Made by a program: the position numbers and the translations under genes
Shown here: positions 58,619-64,000 of the stretch, piece by piece
Position numbering within the stretch: the stretch's first letter is position 1
How the letters are laid out: every line of letters starts with the position of its first letter
NCBI GenBank assembly: GCA_035235625.1
Contig: CP141149.1
Location: 8,524,893-8,588,892, forward strand
Length of the DNA stretch: 64,000 nucleotides
Direction: 5' to 3'
DNA from: Saururus chinensis
Taxonomy: Eukaryota; Streptophyta; Magnoliopsida; Piperales; Saururaceae
Notes under the pieces: generated by a model
What the model was told of the DNA's origin: nothing
Databases searched by the model: none
The model's input: the letters and a program-made list of their open reading frames with translations, nothing else

Positions 58619-60092
58619 ATCTATTAATTATTTCCTTTAATTATGTGAATTTTGTTGGTTTATCGGTTTGATTTCATTTTTGAGGTTCTGGACTAGTTAA
58701 TTATGACTTTATTAAGGTTTAATTTCACTTTTATGAGTATTAGAGTCAAGCTTGATTTGACTAAAATTTTACTTATTTATAGGTATTTTCTCCTAATTTT
58801 TCCTTGTTTACATAGAGGGCCCCACTATGGGACCCACGCCCGTGTTTAAGTGGGTTTGAGTATGATTAAACTCGTTTTGGTCCAAAAATAACCTTAATGA
58901 GCTACTTAGGGCATTTTCCCCTATTTTCCAACCTAACACTTTGTATTTCTAGGCCAAAACCCTGAAAACCATAGCCATTTACCAAATGGGGAATGGCTGT
59001 GTTAGAAGAGAGAAATTGCTCTACAACCATTTCCCAAAGGAGAAGCCTTGATTAAGGTGAATTTTCTTCCCTTAATCACTTATAATCTTTCGATTTTGGC
59101 CTTAATCACCTCTATCTTCATTTTTCCAATATTGATTCTTAATTTTCTTCTATCAAAATCTTGTTTTAAATTTTGATTTAGAACTCTAATTAGGTGATTT
59201 TCATTTTGAACCTAAGGATGACCTAGATCTACCTTCTTTAAAGTTAATTTGAGTCTATTAGCTAATTTTAATTAGTTTTAACTAAAAACCCTAATTTTTT
59301 GGTAGGATTTCTTGAGGATTAAAGCACTTTTGAGGATTCAAAGGCTTGTTAGAGGTAAGGGTTTTTTTACCTTGAGTGGTTTTCTTCATTGGAATGCATG
59401 ATTATGGGTTTATTTGAGTTTTTGCTTCATTTTGATGTATGATGGGGGTTATTAAAAGCATGTGATTTTTGGTTATTTTCTTATGATTAAGCATGAAAAT
59501 GATTAGATCCATCATGTTCTAGACTTAGATTTCAATTATATAATGTTCTATGATTATTTTTAAATTTATATTAAATTTTGGAATACTTTTGGTTTGAATT
59601 TTCAGGAGGTTGAAGACAAACTAGAAAAGTGAACTGCTACACGTGTTCGAACAGGGTCACAGGTGTTCGAACGGCCATATGGCAATTTGGTGAATTTGGC
59701 CATTTTTGTGGATATTTCAGCCATTTATTGTTCTTTTCTTGTGATTCTAATTCTTTATGGCTATGATGAGTTATGATTAATTATAAATGTCACCTTAATT
59801 GCATTGAGAACTTTCTTTGAATTATGATTTAGCTTGAGCATGATGATGACTACAATTGTCTAAGTTTAGCAAGATGTTCTAGTTGTTTTAAATCCGTATT
59901 TTGATGATTTCTTTGTATTTACTCCATACTCTAGTAGTTCATAACCATGATAAATTATTGATACTTTCACATGTCACATTGATTATAGGTGATTCATGTT
60001 CCACATGTTTTAGCTTAAATATGAACACTACCATGCATGTATATTCTTGCTTATGACTATATGATTTTATTTGTCACAACTGGGTCATGTTA
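58619..60092 (-). mobile_element. LTR fragment in inverse orientation
   Basis: On the minus strand it resembles the second half of LTR copy D: the GTGGGGCCC-type segment (plus strand AGAGGGCCCCACTATGGGAC at about 58815), repeated AAAACCCTA/TTAGGGTTTT sequence and TTCGAAC repeats. Its TG end is missing where LTR copy B begins at 60093, and the other end is indistinct, so boundaries are approximate. Confidence 0.55.
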
Positions 60093-63013
60093 TGTAGTGC
60101 CCGAGATTTTTCATACATTTTCCTTAAAATTCAAGGAAAATTTTTGCAATATAACATCTGTAAATTGGAGGGAAAATGACGAAATCAAAACCTGATAAAA
60201 CAGTTTATAATTTAAAACACTAAACATCCATTTTCCATCTAAATATTCCCATCATAGGGTCAAACATCGTACGACTAATGCAAATATCCTCAGGCGCTAC
60301 TCGAAAACACATATACGACTAAATTGCTATGATCATAGACTTCAAATACAAATCTCTCCCAGGCATCCCTGAGTGCAAATCCCATAACAGTCCACAGACT
60401 AATCCAAATGAAAGTCCAGAATATTAACATCTTAACGTCTCGTCTCACCCAATACATCGGATCGTGGCACAAATAAACTCGCAGTGAGTGAAGCATATAC
60501 CTGAGTCAACGGGAATCAATCCACCGCTGAAACGAGCGTCCATCTCCAGGAACTCTCTGCACAACCTTCAAAACCTCCCATACAACGGGGCTAAAAAGTA
60601 GGGTAATGAGTATTTTGATACTCAGTAGGAAAATACCCAGTAGGGGAATCCAAAACAGTGAACTCACTAAGTTCATAAATACATGCGTTCATGCAACCCA
60701 AACATGAAGCAAAATCATATCAATATCATGCTCATACGCATACAAACATACCAAATGCACCATCGTGCCAAAATCATACCAAATGCACTATCGTGCCCAA
60801 ATCGTGCCATCAAATTAAACTTGTGCAAACTTATCTAGGGTCATACAAACTTACTCGTACCATCGTACGCTTACTCATACAACACACACATACTTGTACC
60901 ACCTTACTCGTACAACTCTTACTCGTATGACCTTACTCGTATAGCTCTTACTCGTACGACCTTACTCGTACAGCTTACACATAATCACACACTTACTGTC
61001 TTACTCATAGTCATACTTTTACCAACATACTCATACTCTTACAGTCGTGCTCATACACGTACGCTTACAGTCGTGCTCATACTCATACACTTATAGTCGT
61101 GCTCATACTCATACACTTACAGTCGTGCTCATACACATACAGTCGTACTCATAATAGTACACATTTCAACGACCACTGAAGCTCATTACAACTAATAAGC
61201 TCCAGCGTCGAAATGGAAAAGAATGCCACTGGGGCAACACCTTAACCTCCGGGGAGTGACTAGACACCATGGACTTTTCCAAAGGTAAGGCACACCAATG
61301 CTCATGGGGCACTAGATCAAACAGGTAAGACTAGATCCATGATACTACTTACCTGAGCGCGCAAACATAAACACCCACACATAATGGGTCATACAGTTGC
61401 CCACCATAATGGGTAGTGCCATAGAATTGCCGACCATAATGGGTCTTATAATGCCATAGAATCACCCACCATAATGGGTCTTATAATGCTAGAGAATTGC
61501 CCACCATAATGGGTCTTATAGTGCCAGAGAATTGCCCACTATAATAGGTCTTATAGTGTCATTGCCACTCTTGGGCAGAAAACATACAGTGCCACTTGGG
61601 CAGAAACATACAGTGCCACTCTTGGGCGGAATCATACAACACTCTCAACAGAGCATCAGACGTCTGGGCTTCATACAGCACACAGACAAAGTCAGAAACG
61701 TACATCGCTCTCAACAGAGCATCAAACGTTTGGGCTTATACAGCACGCAGACCAAATCAAAAACATACGTCGCTCTCAGTAGAGCATCAAATGTTTGGTG
61801 CTCTATACAGCACACAAACAACATCCCGCAGGATAAACACCATGGCGAGACATGAGAAATGCTCAGCCGACTCATTAGCGGCCAGCTCAAACACGGAACT
61901 TAATCCGTCAAACCCTCAGGTCTCAAACTCACAACGCTATCATTAGCTGTGCTTATAATTCAAGTTTGAATTAAGTATATTATGCGGTACATTTATGCCA
62001 CACAAACTCACAGTCCTTGACTGATCAAACCGAAGCTGAGCCCGATTCGAAACCTAAGTTTGTCGGGGCAACAGACTTCACTTAATCCGTCCACATCATG
62101 ATAATAAAACATCATACATCAAACCCTTACAGTCTTACATACTTCGCCATCCATTTTATGGCCAAATCATCTTACACTAACATCATCAAATAAAGCTCCT
62201 CAGAGCCAACCCAGCTGTCGCCCTCTTACTTATATCTCACTGATTATACTTACTTTTCACTTCATAATTTGTACTTTATGCTTGTACAATTTTGCACACT
62301 TTTACTGTCTGACAAACCTTGTCCGTCATACAATCCAACCCAAACCGATCCATTCTAATCCTTGCCCGTCATACTCATATCCTCTGTCATCCATCATACG
62401 CTTACACATCCGTATCCAAATCCAGACAAAACCTCTGTCACCTCTTACTATCCATCGCCCATACCTCTGCCCACATACAATTACATATATCCATATCATA
62501 GGCAAATAGTCATCACACATACGTATGTCTATCACACATACGTATAACATACACATACTGTCTTACATACGTAACTTACAAACATGCTCACTAGCCATCA
62601 CTAGTGCATACATACACATTTATACATACGTCAGACATACACGCTAGCCATCACTAGCACATGCATAATCCATACATACTCCAAACATGCACGCTAGCCA
62701 TCACTAGCACATGCATAATCCATACATACTCCAAACATGCACGCTAGCCATCACTAGCACATGCATAATCCAAACATACTTCAAACATGCACGCTAGCCA
62801 TCACTAGCACATGCATACACATACGAAGCTTACCAACAAACACACTAGCCATTACTAGCACATGCATACATCCAGCGTACTTACAGCCAACATGCATGTC
62901 ATATGCATTTCAACATACCATATAATCATGCTTACATGCACATCATGCAATATGATCGTTACTTAACATCCAAAGCATGGAATCACACAATCCTAGCATG
63001 CTGCTACTCATTT
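60093..63013 (+). mobile_element. LTR copy B, related to copy A, interrupted at its right
   Basis: Starts TGTAGTGCCCGAGATTTTTC and is collinear with copy A from 8598 to about 11441, with the same four tandem arrays. It retains CTTAACCTCCGGGGAGTGAC near 61239, which copy A lacks at about 9755, so A has a small deletion. Collinearity stops at 63013 in CTACTCATT, where copy A continues CAAAGCATGC. The rest of B would lie beyond the window. Confidence 0.78.
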
Positions 63014-64000
63014 TGTCACAGCCCGGGTTTTTCAAACCATTTTCCAGTAAATTTCATGAAAAATTTTTGCAATATAACGGCTGTATTTTGTGAAAATTGA
63101 CGAAAATCGAAACCTGTGAAAATATTTTATATTTCTCTCATCATCAATTTAAAATCACACAACCTTAAACTTTCTTTTAAATCATCAAAACACACCGACT
63201 AAACACCCGGGCGTGAGATCAAACAAACACACATAAAAACACGAGTGCCATGGCCATGGGCTTAAATACACATCTCCCAGGCATAGCCGAGTACAAGTCC
63301 GATAACAGTCCCAATATAAACAGTCCATATACAAGTCTAAAATAATACATGCATAAGCTCTCAACTTGCCCAATACATGTATACTCAAAATTTGCATCAG
63401 ATCGTGGCATAACTAAACAAAAGAAACTGAACAGTCAAAAATCGACCTGAAGTCCGCAAGTCTGTCCTCTCCTCCAAAACTAAGTCCCGCCTACGAAGCT
63501 CTCGTGCTGGGACCCGTAGAAGTCACTGGAGGATCTGAAATTCAGTAGAGGGAAAGTGAGTATTTTCATACTCAGTAGAAAATACCCAGTAGGGGATTTT
63601 TAAACAATGAACTTGTAAGCCTAAATGTAGTTGCCTTCATGAAACATAACATGAAACAACAAAACATGGCAATCAAAGTCTCTCAAAATCAAAATATGAT
63701 GCTCATAACCACACACATATCACGAACTCATGTTCGTTCCATCTTACCACACAATCCTACGCCTATACATACACTTACAGTCCTACTTAACTCTTACACT
63801 TACAGTCCTGCTCTTACAGTCATACTCAACACATACACTTACGATCGACACCTAGAGCTCATTATCAAACTAATAAGCTCCCGCGTCGACGGAAAGGAAT
63901 GCCACTGGGGCGTCACCTTAACCTCCGGAGAGTACTAGATGCCATGGACTTTTCCGAAGGCAAGGTACACCTATGCTCATGGGGCACAGGATCAAACAGG
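63014..64000 (+). mobile_element. LTR copy C, inserted into copy B, runs off the window
   Basis: Starts TGTCACAGCCCGGG directly after copy-B sequence. It is related to A and B: hairpin TGAGTATTTTCATACTCA at 63557-63574 followed by AAAATACCCAGTAGGGG, and GAATGCCACTGGGGCGTCAC near 63897. It is diverged enough to be a separate subfamily. The right end is outside the window, so no target duplication can be checked. Confidence 0.7.

Overview
This window looks like flowering-plant nuclear DNA. It has two split plant genes with GT..AG introns and long AT-rich intergenic space. Most of it is transposable-element sequence of plant types: a Mutator-like element carrying a plant mobile domain, hAT, Tourist-like, CACTA-like, and LTR-retrotransposon LTRs. 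The species cannot be named from sequence alone. No bacterial-type operon, tRNA, rRNA or CRISPR was seen.

Host genes: (1) positions 78-3278 (+) hold the last six coding exons of a CLC-d type chloride/anion channel; the final short exon lies beyond a 2.3 kb intron. (2) Positions 35735-37637 (-) hold a complete two-exon stellacyanin-type phytocyanin with signal peptide, four copper-ligand residues and a probable GPI tail. (3) Positions 17350-17830 (-) hold a broken, intron-retaining copy of the At4g15545-like coiled-coil family.

Mobile layer, left to right: a 10.2 kb Mutator-like element (5234-15481) has long inverted ends and palindromic subterminal repeats. It carries a decayed MuDR N-terminal region joined to a plant mobile domain gene, and that gene is split by a 5.0 kb solo-LTR-like insertion (8598-13621, TSD TATAT). 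Next is a CACTA-like element (18743-27937) containing a second one (19051-24579, TSD AAA). A 561 bp Tourist-like MITE lies at 28834-29394. A truncated third CACTA-like copy starts at 39922. LTR fragments of one family lie at about 41200-43490 and 44115-46025, followed by a hAT-like inverted-repeat insertion. A hAT transposase pseudogene (50041-51921) is interrupted by an 886 bp insertion with an 8 bp TSD. A fourth CACTA-like copy (52061 to about 58618) has a 3.3 kb LTR (52871-56203, TSD GAGAG) in its GA tract. The right end is a stack of nested LTRs (58619-64000).

The strongest candidate for something undescribed is the CACTA-like family. Four copies share one architecture: CACTA-like terminus, dense TTAGCGACGC/GCGTCGCTAA hairpin array, GC-rich core, kilobase-scale CT/GA tract with AT-rich palindromic modules, second hairpin array, terminus. 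No transposase is visible in any copy. A second candidate is a short hairpin (TGAGTAT/ATACTCA) about 490-540 nt from the start of four LTRs, with a paired base change in one of them.
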